Below are positions 8,155-16,732 of a stretch of 64,000 nt of DNA, in pieces. The stretch comes from Catenuloplanes niger (GTDB taxonomy: Bacteria; Actinomycetota; Actinomycetes; Mycobacteriales; Micromonosporaceae): positions 930,001 through 994,000 of the forward strand of contig NZ_JAVDYC010000001.1 in the NCBI RefSeq assembly GCF_031458255.1, given 5' to 3'. The notes under the pieces are model-generated. The model searched no databases. It was given only the letters and a program-made list of their open reading frames with translations, and was not told the origin of the DNA. Each line of letters starts with the position of its first letter. The first letter of the stretch is position 1. The position numbers were made by a program, and so were the translations under genes.

Positions 8155-8766
8155 CTAACCGGCCCGGTCGTACCGCGCGACCATGGTGCGGACGGCGTCG
8201 TCCACCACCGCGACGACGCGCTCCGGGGTCACCGTCCATCCCGGGACCACGAGCCTCGGCCAGAACAGGTAGTTGGAGATCATCCCGAGGAACTGCGTGG
8301 CGGCCATCCGCGGGTCCGCGACGTCCGCCGTCCCCGCGTCGCGCTCGGCCACGAGGTAGGTCCGCACCGTCTCGAAGTACGGCAGTTTGCCCTCGGCGAA
8401 GTGCACCTTGGCCAGTTCCGGGAAGCGGGGCAACTCGGCGATGACGATCCGGAACAGATCGACCATCCCGGGCCGGCCCAGCAGCGCCGCGTAGTGCCTT
8501 CCGAGCGTGGTCAGACCGGCTGTCAGGTCACCCACGGACGGCACCTCGGCGTCGTCACCACCGGCCCAGGAGTCGATGACGATGGCGTCGAACAGGGCCG
8601 CCTTCGTCGGGAACTGCTTGAACAACGTCGCCTTGGACACCCCGGCCTCCTCGGCGATGCGCGCCAGCGACGCCCGGTCGTAGCCCAGCTCGAGGAACAG
8701 CTGCGTGGCGGCCCGCACGATCAGCGCGCGCTTCTGCTGAGCCACCCGCTGGTGATAGGTCGTCAT
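8155..8766 (-). CDS. TetR-family repressor
   Basis: This 203-residue regulator starts at ATG 8766. The HTH lies at about residues 10-55 (IAEEAGVSKATLFKQFPTKAALFD), and the rest is a TetR ligand-binding domain. It is divergent from an SDR/deazaflavin-reductase operon, with an inverted repeat between them, so it probably represses that operon and itself. The ligand is unknown. Confidence 0.9.
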   Translation of the reverse strand: MTTYHQRVAQQKRALIVRAATQLFLELGYDRASLARIAEEAGVSKATLFKQFPTKAALFDAIVIDSWAGGDDAEVPSVGDLTAGLTTLGRHYAALLGRPGMVDLFRIVIAELPRFPELAKVHFAEGKLPYFETVRTYLVAERDAGTADVADPRMAATQFLGMISNYLFWPRLVVPGWTVTPERVVAVVDDAVRTMVARYDRAG

Positions 8767-8780
8767 GCGGTCATCATAGC

Positions 8781-8804
8781 GAGGTGAGTGGGTTGACTCA
8801 CCTC
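8781..8804. promoter_or_regulatory. TetR operator palindrome
   Basis: GAGGTGAGT and ACTCACCTC form a perfect 9-bp inverted repeat with a 6-base spacer between the divergent TetR (8766) and SDR (8875) genes. The right arm overlaps TTGACT, a possible -35 for the plus-strand operon. Confidence 0.65.
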
Positions 8805-8874
8805 TCGCGGCGGCATACCGTTGCGCCATGGCGAGTCGCACGACTCACCATCCGCTCCATCATCGGAGGACCGC

Positions 8875-9654
8875 ATGTCCCGCTTCACCGCCCACACCGC
8901 GCTCGTCACCGGCGGCACCGGTGGGCAGGGCGCCAGCCACGTCCGCGCCTTCCACGCCGAGGGCGCCGACGTGGTCATCGGCGACATCGACACCGGCCGC
9001 GGCACCGCCCTCGCCGCCGAGCTGGGGGACCGAGCGCTCTTCGTCCACCTCGACGTCTCCGACGAGAGGTCGTGGGCCGCCGCCGTCGCGGCGACCGAGG
9101 AAGCGTTCGGCGGGCTCACCGTCCTGGTCAACAACGCCGGGGTGCAGAACCCGCCGGCCCTGATCGAGTCCACCGACCCGGCCACCTGGGCCCGCGTCCT
9201 CGACATCAACCTCACCGGCACCTTCCTCGGCATCAGGGCCGCCGCGCCGGCGATGCGGCGAGCGGGCGGCGGGTCGATCGTCAACATCGCCTCGACCATG
9301 GGCACCGGCGGCACCGCCCACTACGCGCCCTACGTCGCCAGCAAGTGGGCCGTCCGCGGCCTCACCCGGACCGCCGCCCTCGAACTGGGCCGCGACAACA
9401 TCCGCGTCAACACCATCCACCCCGGCGTCGTGGCCACCGCGTTCATCACCGAACCCGCGGCCGGCGCCGACGCCCCGATCGCGGACTTCTACACCCCCGA
9501 ACCGTTCGCCGTCCCCCGGCTCGGGCAACCCGCCGACATCACCGCGACGCTGCTGTTCCTCGCCTCGCCGCACGCCGCCTTCATCACCGGCGCCGAGCAC
9601 GTCGTCGACGGCGGGCTGCTGCTCGGGCCCGCACTGAAGAACGAGGCCGCATGA
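8875..9654 (+). CDS. Short-chain dehydrogenase/reductase
   Basis: This 259-residue classical SDR has its ATG at 8875 behind CGGAGGA. It shows the cofactor motif TGGTGGQG, the NNAG motif, a catalytic Ser in NIASTMG and YxxxK (YVASK), plus a C-terminal DGG tail. It is a cytosolic NAD(P)-dependent alcohol/ketone oxidoreductase of unknown substrate. It overlaps the next gene by ATGA, so the two are translationally coupled. Confidence 0.9.
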   Translation: MSRFTAHTALVTGGTGGQGASHVRAFHAEGADVVIGDIDTGRGTALAAELGDRALFVHLDVSDERSWAAAVAATEEAFGGLTVLVNNAGVQNPPALIESTDPATWARVLDINLTGTFLGIRAAAPAMRRAGGGSIVNIASTMGTGGTAHYAPYVASKWAVRGLTRTAALELGRDNIRVNTIHPGVVATAFITEPAAGADAPIADFYTPEPFAVPRLGQPADITATLLFLASPHAAFITGAEHVVDGGLLLGPALKNEAA

Positions 9655-10076
9655 CATCGTTGTCGCACCTGCCACCGCGGATCAGGCGAGCCATCGAGAT
9701 CACGCCCGCGGCCGGCACCCGCGAACGGATCGTGGACATCACCACGACCGGGCGCCGGACCGGACGCCCCCGCCGCATCGAGATCTTCTTCTACCGCGCC
9801 CACGGCGCCACCTACCTGTGCAGCGGCGCCGGCGGCGGCCCCACCGGCTGGCACGCGAATCTACGCGCGAACCCCGCCTTCACCTTCCACCTGAAGCACG
9901 GTGTCCGGGCCGACCTGCCGGCCCACGCCACCACCGTCACCGACCCGGCCGAACGAGCGGCGGTCCTCGCCGCCATCGTCGACGACCTCAACCAACCCCA
10001 CGATCCCGGCACCGTACGGCCGACACGGCTGGCGGACTGGGCCGGCAGCAGACTGATGCGCATCCACTTCGACTGA
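9651..10076 (+). CDS. Deazaflavin (F420)-dependent nitroreductase-family protein
   Basis: This 141-residue protein resembles the Ddn/split beta-barrel nitroreductase family: a TTGRRTGRPRRIEIFFY strand pair, then GAGGGPTGWHANLRANP, the usual cofactor-loop region. Family members use reduced F420 to reduce quinones or nitro compounds. The ATG overlaps the SDR stop (ATGA). The pair forms a two-gene redox operon under the divergent TetR. Confidence 0.85.
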   Translation: MTSLSHLPPRIRRAIEITPAAGTRERIVDITTTGRRTGRPRRIEIFFYRAHGATYLCSGAGGGPTGWHANLRANPAFTFHLKHGVRADLPAHATTVTDPAERAAVLAAIVDDLNQPHDPGTVRPTRLADWAGSRLMRIHFD

Positions 10077-10420
10077 GGTCACACGCCACGAGACGCCACC
10101 CGCGGAAACCACACGAAGACCGGCTCCGGCCGGAGACGGCGGTCCGGCCGAGGGGACGATGCGGTTCCCCTGTTCCGCGACCTTCATGACGACTCGCCGG
10201 CCGACAGCAGGCGCGACGGCGGTGGCGGGGCAGGGTTGCGCGGCGACGGGCACGCCAAGCTGCTCGACGGCAGGCCTCGAGTGCAGTGAGTCCGACGGCG
10301 GATCGGAGCGAACAACCGGAGCCCCGAACGCGGACCCCGCGGCAGAGATCATCCACAGTAGGGAAGAGTGGAGCACCGAACGATTGCCGCCCGCCGGGCC
10401 GGTGAGCAAAGGGAGCCCCA
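10077..10420 (+). other. Intergenic stretch, no gene found
   Basis: These 344 bases show no open frame with protein-like composition on either strand. They separate the high-GC reductase operon from the low-GC PIN-domain gene and may include the left edge of the transferred segment. No antitoxin-like small gene is visible before the PIN gene. Confidence 0.5.
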
Positions 10421-11191
10421 TTGGACCTCGTCGACACGATGATCGTCTCCTACGCCTGGAAGGGCATCCCCGGTTTTGAGATCCAGGGCAGAAGCATCAG
10501 TTCCGTTACGGCACAGGAATTCCTTCTCGTGCAGACGCCGGACCCGAAACAACCCCTGTACTACCTGCCAAGCCGCGGCCTCCTCGTGGTCGGACGTCAC
10601 CATCTCGTAGTAAGGGCAGGAAATCGAATCTCCCCCGCACAGCGCGAGAGACTGCGCCGAAAATGGAAGGACCAAACCGATCGACTCATCATCGATTTCG
10701 CAAGCGATTACCCAAGAATCGTCGAATATGGTCACAACAGAATATCCGGCACCATCAACGCCAAGGACATCACGTACTACAGTGCATGCACATCCGTCCT
10801 GGATCGCCAAATCCAGGACACCCTACTGTCCCGCTTCGCTTTCCTGGCCGCGAACGGAGTCAGGTGCATCGCCCTCTCACCCAGGATCATCGAGCAGATG
10901 TTTACGCTACTGGAAGCCTTTTCACAGACCGCGAACGTCAAGACCAATTTCCGCAACTCCATCAATGACCTGCTGATTTTGGCCACGGCTATCGACCGAC
11001 GAGTCAGGCTGGTCACCCGGGACACGCTCCTGAACAGATTCGCCGCGGGAGTCCACGATGCACCGGTCGAGAGGGTTGCCCCCGAGGTTTGGACCATCGA
11101 TTTTTCCGAAAGTACCGCCGATCGACGAAAGCCATACGAAAGCAAAGGGTACGTAAATCGGAGCTGGCAGGTCATGGAGCGACGGACATGA
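10421..11191 (+). CDS. PIN-domain nuclease-like protein (VapC-type), low GC
   Basis: This protein is 256 residues long. TTG at 10421 is preceded by GGGAG at a 5-base gap and keeps the first catalytic Asp; the next ATG (codon 7) would delete it. The four PIN acidic residues are visible: D5 (LVDTMIVSYA), E33 (VTAQEFLL), D183 (NDLLILATAI) and D201 (VTRDTLLNRF). The middle is longer than in a typical 130-residue VapC. PIN proteins are metal-dependent RNases. Base composition is foreign: 27 of 60 bases are G/C at 10681-10740. No antitoxin is adjacent, so it may be an orphan toxin or a housekeeping PIN nuclease. Confidence 0.75.
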   Translation: MDLVDTMIVSYAWKGIPGFEIQGRSISSVTAQEFLLVQTPDPKQPLYYLPSRGLLVVGRHHLVVRAGNRISPAQRERLRRKWKDQTDRLIIDFASDYPRIVEYGHNRISGTINAKDITYYSACTSVLDRQIQDTLLSRFAFLAANGVRCIALSPRIIEQMFTLLEAFSQTANVKTNFRNSINDLLILATAIDRRVRLVTRDTLLNRFAAGVHDAPVERVAPEVWTIDFSESTADRRKPYESKGYVNRSWQVMERRT

Positions 11192-11324
11192 GTGAACCCG
11201 CGGCGACCCGAGCAATTATCGACCGCACCCCACGCGGCAGGCGGCGCGAATGCTGCGTGAACGCAGTGCTTTGCCCCCGCCCGTACGCACCGAGCGGTGG
11301 ACCGCACTCATTACTGTCGTCCTC

Positions 11325-11825
11325 ATGCCTATTTCGCCGTACATCGCCGGCCTTCGCGCTCATGTCGGCCACGATCTGTTGATGTTGCCCGGGGTGAGCG
11401 CCGTCGTCCGCGGTGCCCGAGGGCAGATCCTGCTCGGACGGCGCAGCGACGACGGATCCTGGGGGCTTCCAGCCGGTGCGATCGACCCCGGCGAGCAGCC
11501 GGCCGATGCCGTGGTGCGCGAGATCTACGAGGAGACGGGGGTGGTCGTCGAGATCGAGCGGATCGGCGGAGTCGCCCTGCACCATTCCGTTTACCCGAAC
11601 GGAGTTGTCTGCGAATACCTCAACGTGTGGTTCCGCTGTCGCGTGGTCAGCGGAGAGCCACGGGTGAACGACGCCGAATCCACCGAGGTCGGCTGGTTCG
11701 ATCCGCGATCCCTGCCGGAACTCGACGCGTTGTCGAGGCTTCAGATCGAGACGACACTGGCCGTCGACGCTCCGGCGTGGTTCGCCGAGCCCGGTGCACG
11801 CGTTCCCGCCCTCGAGCGCCCTTGA
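11325..11825 (+). CDS. NUDIX hydrolase
   Basis: This is a 166-residue protein. The ATG at 11325 (MPISPYIAGLRAHVGHDLL) gives the standard N-terminus of this NUDIX subgroup. The Nudix box GX5EX7REUXEEXGU is complete from GAIDPGEQ to REIYEETGVVV. It hydrolyses a nucleoside diphosphate linked to another moiety; the substrate cannot be told. No strong ribosome-binding site is visible. Confidence 0.88.
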   Translation: MPISPYIAGLRAHVGHDLLMLPGVSAVVRGARGQILLGRRSDDGSWGLPAGAIDPGEQPADAVVREIYEETGVVVEIERIGGVALHHSVYPNGVVCEYLNVWFRCRVVSGEPRVNDAESTEVGWFDPRSLPELDALSRLQIETTLAVDAPAWFAEPGARVPALERP

Positions 11826-11966
11826 CGCGGCGGCACTCCGACGGGCGCCGCCGATCGCCGAACCCACTCGCGGCGCGGTTCGTGATCGCCTGGACGCCGG
11901 CAGACCGGCACTGGCCGGGTGATGGCGGCGCCCGGTCAGCGGGCCGAGCGGCACGACCGATCTCGG

Positions 11967-12788
11967 TCACCCGTGGGTGCCGGCCGCTCCCGGCCGTACG
12001 GTGGCGGTCAGGAAGTCGTGGAACGACGTGGGCGGGCGGCCGGTGATCTGCTCGACGAGCGGTGTGGTGCGGTCCTCCGTGCCGGCCGCGATCGCCACGT
12101 CCATCCCGGCGAGCAGGTCGGCGAACGATGCCGGCATCCCGTGCGCCTGATGGCGCGCGGAGAGCTCCGGCGCCGTCACCCGGCGATGCCGCACCGGGCG
12201 CCCGATCGCCTCGCTCAGTGCGGCCGCGACCTCGTCGAAGCTCAACGGCCGCGGCCCGGTCAGCACCACGTCGCGTCGCGCCGCCGCCTCACCGGTGAGG
12301 AACCGCACCGCCACCGCCGCGATGTCCGCGGGGTCGATGAACGGCACCCGCCCGTCCCCGGTCGCGCTGACGATCTCGCCGTCCCGGCGTGCCGACGCGC
12401 CGTGCAGGTGATCCGTGGTGAAGTTGCTGGCGAACCAGCTGGGCCGCAGCACCGCCCAGTCCGGCACGCTCTCCCCCAGCGCCGCGCCGACCGCGCCGTC
12501 GAACGGCACCGCCGACGAGCTCAACAGCACGAGCCGCCGCACGCCGGTACGCCGCGCCTGCGCCAGGAACGGCGTCAGTACCGTCGCCGGGTCGGCCACG
12601 CCCGGCGGCAGCACGAGGTACACGCCGTGGACGCCGTCGAGCGCGGTGCCGAACGTCGCCGGATCCGACCAGTCGAACCTCGTCCGAGACGTGCGCCCGG
12701 CCCGCCGCACCTCGACGCCGCGGTCGGCCAGCTGCCGGGCGACGCGGCCGCCGGTATTGCCGCTCGCGCCCGTGACCAGCACCGTCAT
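11967..12788 (-). CDS. NmrA-like NAD(P)-binding protein
   Basis: This 273-residue atypical SDR starts MTVLVTGASGNTGGRV, with an NAD(P)-binding GxxGxxG at the N-terminus, and continues with the NmrA/HSCARG pattern (LVLLSSSAVPF, LRPSWFASNF, PFIDPADIAAVA). It may be an NADPH:quinone-type reductase or a redox-sensing protein. Its ATG overlaps the stop of the upstream SnoaL-like gene (ATGA), so the two form an operon controlled by the divergent TetR. Confidence 0.88.
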   Translation of the reverse strand: MTVLVTGASGNTGGRVARQLADRGVEVRRAGRTSRTRFDWSDPATFGTALDGVHGVYLVLPPGVADPATVLTPFLAQARRTGVRRLVLLSSSAVPFDGAVGAALGESVPDWAVLRPSWFASNFTTDHLHGASARRDGEIVSATGDGRVPFIDPADIAAVAVRFLTGEAAARRDVVLTGPRPLSFDEVAAALSEAIGRPVRHRRVTAPELSARHQAHGMPASFADLLAGMDVAIAAGTEDRTTPLVEQITGRPPTSFHDFLTATVRPGAAGTHG

Positions 12789-13177
12789 GCCGCGATCTCC
12801 TGCAGCAGCAACGGGTTCCAGTAGTCGCGGTAGTGCCGGATCAGTCCGCCGGTGACGGTCAGCACCGCGACGTACCGCGCGGTGTAGGGCTTGCCGGTCG
12901 CGACGACCACTCCGCTCGCCGCCATCTCGGCGACGATCACGTCGGGGTCGGCCGTCCGGTGCACCACCACGTCGTGGATCCGCCGGATGTCGAGCATGTC
13001 GGTGTAGCCGTCCAGGTAGGCCTCCACCTCGGCCCGGCCGTGCAGCCGTTGCGGCCGTCCCGGCGGGGCGAACGGGAACTCCATCACCGCGTCGTCGGCG
13101 TACAGCGCGGTGAACGCGGCCATGCCGTGGGCGAGCAGTGCGTCGGTGGCACGGTGAAACACCGCGGTCGGATCCAT
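12785..13177 (-). CDS. SnoaL-like/NTF2-fold protein
   Basis: This 130-residue alpha+beta-barrel protein has a helical start (VFHRATDALLAHGMAAFTAL), the YADDAVMEFPF strand, HGRAEVEAYLDGY, and a terminal RHYRDYWNPL. This is the SnoaL-like ketosteroid-isomerase superfamily. It may isomerise or hydrolyse small ligands; the function is not assignable. It is the first gene of the minus-strand pair with the NmrA-like gene. Confidence 0.85.
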   Translation of the reverse strand: MDPTAVFHRATDALLAHGMAAFTALYADDAVMEFPFAPPGRPQRLHGRAEVEAYLDGYTDMLDIRRIHDVVVHRTADPDVIVAEMAASGVVVATGKPYTARYVAVLTVTGGLIRHYRDYWNPLLLQEIAA

Positions 13178-13197
13178 GCCGGCCTCCCCTAGGATGA

Positions 13198-13236
13198 GGA
13201 CTGTTGGTCCGTTTCACCATAGCGGACCGACAGTCC
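13198..13236. promoter_or_regulatory. TetR operator between divergent genes
   Basis: Arms GGACTGTTGGTCCG (13198-13211) and CGGACCGACAGTCC (13223-13236) form a 14-bp inverted repeat with one mismatch and an 11-base spacer. It lies between the SnoaL/NmrA operon and the TetR gene and is the likely autoregulatory site. Confidence 0.7.
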
Positions 13237-13256
13237 GTTTAGAAGGGGTGGGTGCG

Positions 13257-13790
13257 GTGCGGGCGGACAAGGCACGCAACAGGGAGGCCGTCCTCGCGGC
13301 CGTGGGACGCCTGCTCGACGAGGCCACCGACCCGGACGAGGTCTCGATGGACGCGGTCGCGGCCGCGGCCGGCGTCGGCAAGGGCACGATCTTCCGCGGC
13401 TTCGGCGATCGCGCCACCCTCATCCGCACGCTCTACGACGAGCGCGTCGCGCGCGAGCTCACCGTCCCACCGGACGGCGACTCGCCCGCGGACACCGCCC
13501 TCGCGCTGCTCACCCGGGTGTGGACCTTCAAGCAGCGCCACCGCGGGCTCACCCTCGCGCTCGAACGCGACGGCCAGGGCAGCCCCTACCGGACCGCCGG
13601 ATACGAGCGCCTGCACGCCGCGCTGACCGACCTGCTCAGCCGGGCCCGCGGCCCCGCCAACGCCCGCTTCCTCGCACACGCGCTGCTGGCCGCCGTCCGC
13701 AGCGACCTGGTGGAACACCTGCGCCAGGAGCCCGGCACCGACCCGCTCGCCGGCCTGCGGGATCTCGTGCACCACACGTTCCGGCCATGA
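13257..13790 (+). CDS. TetR-family repressor
   Basis: This is a 177-residue regulator. GTG at 13257 follows AGAAGGGG by 8 bases. The HTH is AVAAAAGVGKGTIFRGFGDR, followed by a helical effector domain. It is divergent from the SnoaL-NmrA operon across a palindrome and is its likely repressor. NmrA/SnoaL/TetR neighbourhoods are common in actinomycetes. Confidence 0.9.
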   Translation: MRADKARNREAVLAAVGRLLDEATDPDEVSMDAVAAAAGVGKGTIFRGFGDRATLIRTLYDERVARELTVPPDGDSPADTALALLTRVWTFKQRHRGLTLALERDGQGSPYRTAGYERLHAALTDLLSRARGPANARFLAHALLAAVRSDLVEHLRQEPGTDPLAGLRDLVHHTFRP

Positions 13791-13838
13791 CGCGGTAGCC
13801 GGGCCGGCGCACCCGGCGCCGGCGACGAACTCTCCGCG

Positions 13839-14345
13839 TCAGCCGCGCGGCAGCAGCCCCCTGAGGTACGCGGCCTGCCCGACGTGCTGCGTGCAGTCGC
13901 CGAGGATGCTGACCAGGCGCACGCCGAGCGTGACCGGCGGATCCCAGTCGGTGTCCACGACCCGGTCGAGGTCGGACTCGGACAGGCCGCGGATCCAGCC
14001 GGTGTTGCGCTCGTGCACGGCCGCGAAGTAGTCCCGCAGCGCCGCCGTGTCCCGGGGGCGGACCGCGGCGATGTCGGCCGGGCCGTGGCCGTAACCCGAG
14101 TTCGCCGGGTCCGGTTCGAGGCCGAACGCGGCGGCGAAGTCACCGGTCTCCCACAGGTGCTTCTCGCCCATCGAGTCGGCGAGGTAGTCGTAGATCCGGG
14201 TCAGGTGCCAGACCAGCCACCCGATCGTGTTCGCGCCGTCGGCCGGCGCCCAGCGCAACTGCTCCGGCGTCAGGCCGTCGATCGCGCCGTCGACCAGCTC
14301 CGGCAGGCGCCCGAACGCGTCGAGCAGAACATCATCAACTCGCAT
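13839..14345 (-). CDS. DinB-family (mycothiol-transferase-like) protein
   Basis: This 168-residue four-helix bundle has the DinB metal-binding histidine pattern (WLVWHLTRIYDYLAD at the second helix; CTQHVGQAAYLRGL at the last). Actinobacterial members include mycothiol-dependent S-transferases and detoxification proteins. It is monocistronic. The substrate is unknown. Confidence 0.85.
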   Translation of the reverse strand: MRVDDVLLDAFGRLPELVDGAIDGLTPEQLRWAPADGANTIGWLVWHLTRIYDYLADSMGEKHLWETGDFAAAFGLEPDPANSGYGHGPADIAAVRPRDTAALRDYFAAVHERNTGWIRGLSESDLDRVVDTDWDPPVTLGVRLVSILGDCTQHVGQAAYLRGLLPRG

Positions 14346-14488
14346 GGACGAAGCGTACCCAGGCCGCCCTTTGCCCGCAGACCGGCATATTTCCGCCCGG
14401 CACCCCGCCGGACCGGCGCACCCGCGAACCGTAAGCGGATGAAAACTTCAACTTGAGAAATGATCCTCCACTTCTGTACGGTGGGTCG

Positions 14489-15121
14489 GTGACCGAGTCC
14501 CCGCCCCCGCTGCGCCGCGATGCCGAGCGCAACCGCCAGCTGCTGCTGCGGACGGCCTACGATCTGATGGCCACCGACGGCCTGGCCGTCACCTACGAGG
14601 AGATCGCGCGCGCCGCCGGCACCGGGCTGGGGACGGTCTACCGCCGGTTCCCGCAGCGGCAGGACCTGCTGGACGCGCTGTTCGCCACGCACATCGACGC
14701 GGTCGTGGCGTTCGCCGAGGAGGCGGCACAGCAGGACGACGCGCTGGCCGCGCTCGCCCGCTTCCTCGAACGGCAGCTGGAACTGGAGGCGGCCAGCCGC
14801 GGGCTGGGCGAGCTGCTCCGCGGGCAGAAGCAGTCCTCCGCGCTCGTCCGTGACGCCGGCGAACGGATGACGCCGCTGATCGCCGACCTCGTCGCGCGCG
14901 CCGTGCACGCCGGTCAGCTGCCGGCCGGGGTGACCCCCGGCGACTTCGCGGCCGCGCACCTGATGGTCGGCAGCGTGATGGACGCGTCCCGCACGTTCGC
15001 CCCACATCTGTGGCGGCGGGCGCTCGCGGTCGCGCTGGCCGGCCTGCAACACGCGGACCTGCCCGGCGTCGCGCCGGACGAGACGGTCATCGACCACCTC
15101 TACCACGACCAGACCAGGTGA
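14489..15121 (+). CDS. TetR-family regulator
   Basis: This is a 210-residue protein. GTG at 14489 (MTESPPPLRRDAERNRQ) has no upstream ribosome-binding site. TTGAGA (14453-14458) and TACGGT (about 14477-14482) sit so that transcription could start at the GTG, suggesting a leaderless mRNA. The HTH is IARAAGTGLGTVYRRFPQR. It lies 13 bases before a PPOX-type gene and probably regulates the pair. Confidence 0.88.
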   Translation: MTESPPPLRRDAERNRQLLLRTAYDLMATDGLAVTYEEIARAAGTGLGTVYRRFPQRQDLLDALFATHIDAVVAFAEEAAQQDDALAALARFLERQLELEAASRGLGELLRGQKQSSALVRDAGERMTPLIADLVARAVHAGQLPAGVTPGDFAAAHLMVGSVMDASRTFAPHLWRRALAVALAGLQHADLPGVAPDETVIDHLYHDQTR

Positions 15122-15134
15122 AGGAACAGTAGCC

Positions 15135-15530
15135 ATGCCTCTCCCCGACGACCTGCTCCGCGTGCTGCGCGGCAAGGCGATCTGCTTCGTCACCACGCTC
15201 ATGCCGGACGGCTCCCCACAGATCTCCCAGACCTGGGCCGGCACCGACGGCGAACACATCCTGATCAACACGGTGGACACCCACCAGAAGACCCGCAACG
15301 TCGCCCGCGACGCCCGGGTGGCCGTCGGCATCGCCGACCCGGCCGCACCGCTGCGTTCCTGGGCGGTGCGCGGCACGGTCGTGTCGGCCTCGCCGGACGG
15401 CGCCCGCGAGCACATCGACGAGCTCTCCGAGCAGTACATCGGCCGTCCCTACCCCGGCTTCAGCGGCGGCGGCCACGAGCGGGTCCTGCTCACCATCAGG
15501 GTCGACAGGCTGCACGTCCCCCGGCGATAG
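15135..15530 (+). CDS. PPOX-class F420/FMN-dependent enzyme
   Basis: This 131-residue split beta-barrel protein is of the pyridoxamine-phosphate-oxidase-like superfamily: FVTTLMPDGSPQISQTW, then KTRNVARDARVAVGIAD. Actinobacterial members of this size commonly bind F420 and reduce small molecules. It is in an operon with the upstream TetR gene. The cofactor choice is family-based inference. Confidence 0.85.
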   Translation: MPLPDDLLRVLRGKAICFVTTLMPDGSPQISQTWAGTDGEHILINTVDTHQKTRNVARDARVAVGIADPAAPLRSWAVRGTVVSASPDGAREHIDELSEQYIGRPYPGFSGGGHERVLLTIRVDRLHVPRR

Positions 15531-15544
15531 GCACCGCCGCGCGC

Positions 15545-16732
15545 TCAGGCCGCGGCGCAGGTGGCGGTGGCGCCGCCGCCGGTGCCGGTGCCCTGGAAGC
15601 CGAACGTGGTGCTCCGGCCGGGGGCCAGCTGCCCGTTGTACGCCGCGTTCGCCATCGTGACGGTGCCGCTGGTGCCGCTGCCGACGGCGCTCCACACCGA
15701 GGTGACGGAGGCTCCGGCCGGCAGGGCGAGGGTGACGCGCCACCCGTCGAGCGCGGCACCGCCGGCGGTGACGGCCACACTCGCGACGAATCCGCCGTTC
15801 CACTGGTCCTGCACCGTGTAGGCCGCGGTGCAGGCGGCGGTGCCGCCGGTCGGCGGCGGGCTGACCGGCGGCGTGGTCGGCGGGGTCCCGCCCAGGCTCA
15901 GGTTCCGTTGCCGCACCTGCCACGGGCCGCCGCAGAGTCCGCAGCCGGCGCCGACGAAGGCGGTACCGGCCGCGGTGTCGCCCTTCAGCCGCCACCTCAG
16001 ATACAGCACCGCGACCCGGCCGAACTCGCCGCCGTTGGCCTGGTCGTAGGTGCCGCCGTGCCCGACGTCCAGGTTGCCCATGAAGGCGGGCAGCCCGGAC
16101 GGGAGCTTGCCCCAGTCGTCGATGGCGTTCGGGTACGCGATGTCGCTCGGCCCGCCGATGACGTAGGCGATCGGCTTGGTGAGCCGGCGCAGCTGGTAGT
16201 CGTCGGCGTCGTTGAGCAGGCCACTGCTGAAGATCAGGGTGGTGGTGACCCGCGGGTCGTCGGAGACCGCGTAGGCCTCCAGGCCGCCGCAGGAGAAGCC
16301 CGCGACCGCCACCGCGGAGGTGTCGATCCTGCCGTAGAACCTGCTGCCGGCCCGGGCGTTCTCGGCGAAGGCCCAGTCGATGGACTGGGTCAGCATCCGC
16401 GCGGTGGTGGACCCGGATCCGTTCGGCGCGCCGTTGGCGATGGCCAGGAATCCGTGCGAGGCGATCTCCCGGAGGAAGTTGACCTGGGCGGTGCCGTTGG
16501 ACGCGCAGCCGCCGTTGCCCCACACGAGAACGGGCAGCCGCTCGGCCGGCAGGTTCTGCGGCCGGTAGACGGTGTGGTCGGGCAGCCCGGCCGAGGTCTC
16601 GTAGTCGGCCGGGTAGGGACCGGAGCCGCCCACCGCGGCATCGGCCGGCCCGGCACCGATCGCCAGGACCGCGGCGGTGACCGCGACCGCGACGGCCGTC
16701 AGTCCCGCACCGATCGTCCGTCCTCCGCGCAT
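15545..16732 (-). CDS. Secreted alpha/beta hydrolase with C-terminal CBM2
   Basis: This protein is 395 residues. The ATG at 16732 follows GGAGG; a second ATG 12 bases upstream lies within that site. A signal peptide ends near GPADAA. Residues 40-270 are an alpha/beta hydrolase with nucleophile elbow GFSCGGLEAY, an oxyanion strand VLVWGNGGCAS and a late catalytic His (DVGHGGTY). A Thr/Pro linker precedes a family 2 cellulose-binding module ending in Cys-Ala-Ala-Ala. It probably deacylates plant polysaccharide or polyester. It is divergent from the SGNH-ricin gene. Confidence 0.85.
   Translation of the reverse strand: MRGGRTIGAGLTAVAVAVTAAVLAIGAGPADAAVGGSGPYPADYETSAGLPDHTVYRPQNLPAERLPVLVWGNGGCASNGTAQVNFLREIASHGFLAIANGAPNGSGSTTARMLTQSIDWAFAENARAGSRFYGRIDTSAVAVAGFSCGGLEAYAVSDDPRVTTTLIFSSGLLNDADDYQLRRLTKPIAYVIGGPSDIAYPNAIDDWGKLPSGLPAFMGNLDVGHGGTYDQANGGEFGRVAVLYLRWRLKGDTAAGTAFVGAGCGLCGGPWQVRQRNLSLGGTPPTTPPVSPPPTGGTAACTAAYTVQDQWNGGFVASVAVTAGGAALDGWRVTLALPAGASVTSVWSAVGSGTSGTVTMANAAYNGQLAPGRSTTFGFQGTGTGGGATATCAAA

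Noticed and set aside
10159-10420. Search for an antitoxin before the PIN-domain gene
   Set aside because: Frames here lack ribosome-binding sites, G/C third-position bias and any DNA-binding motif.
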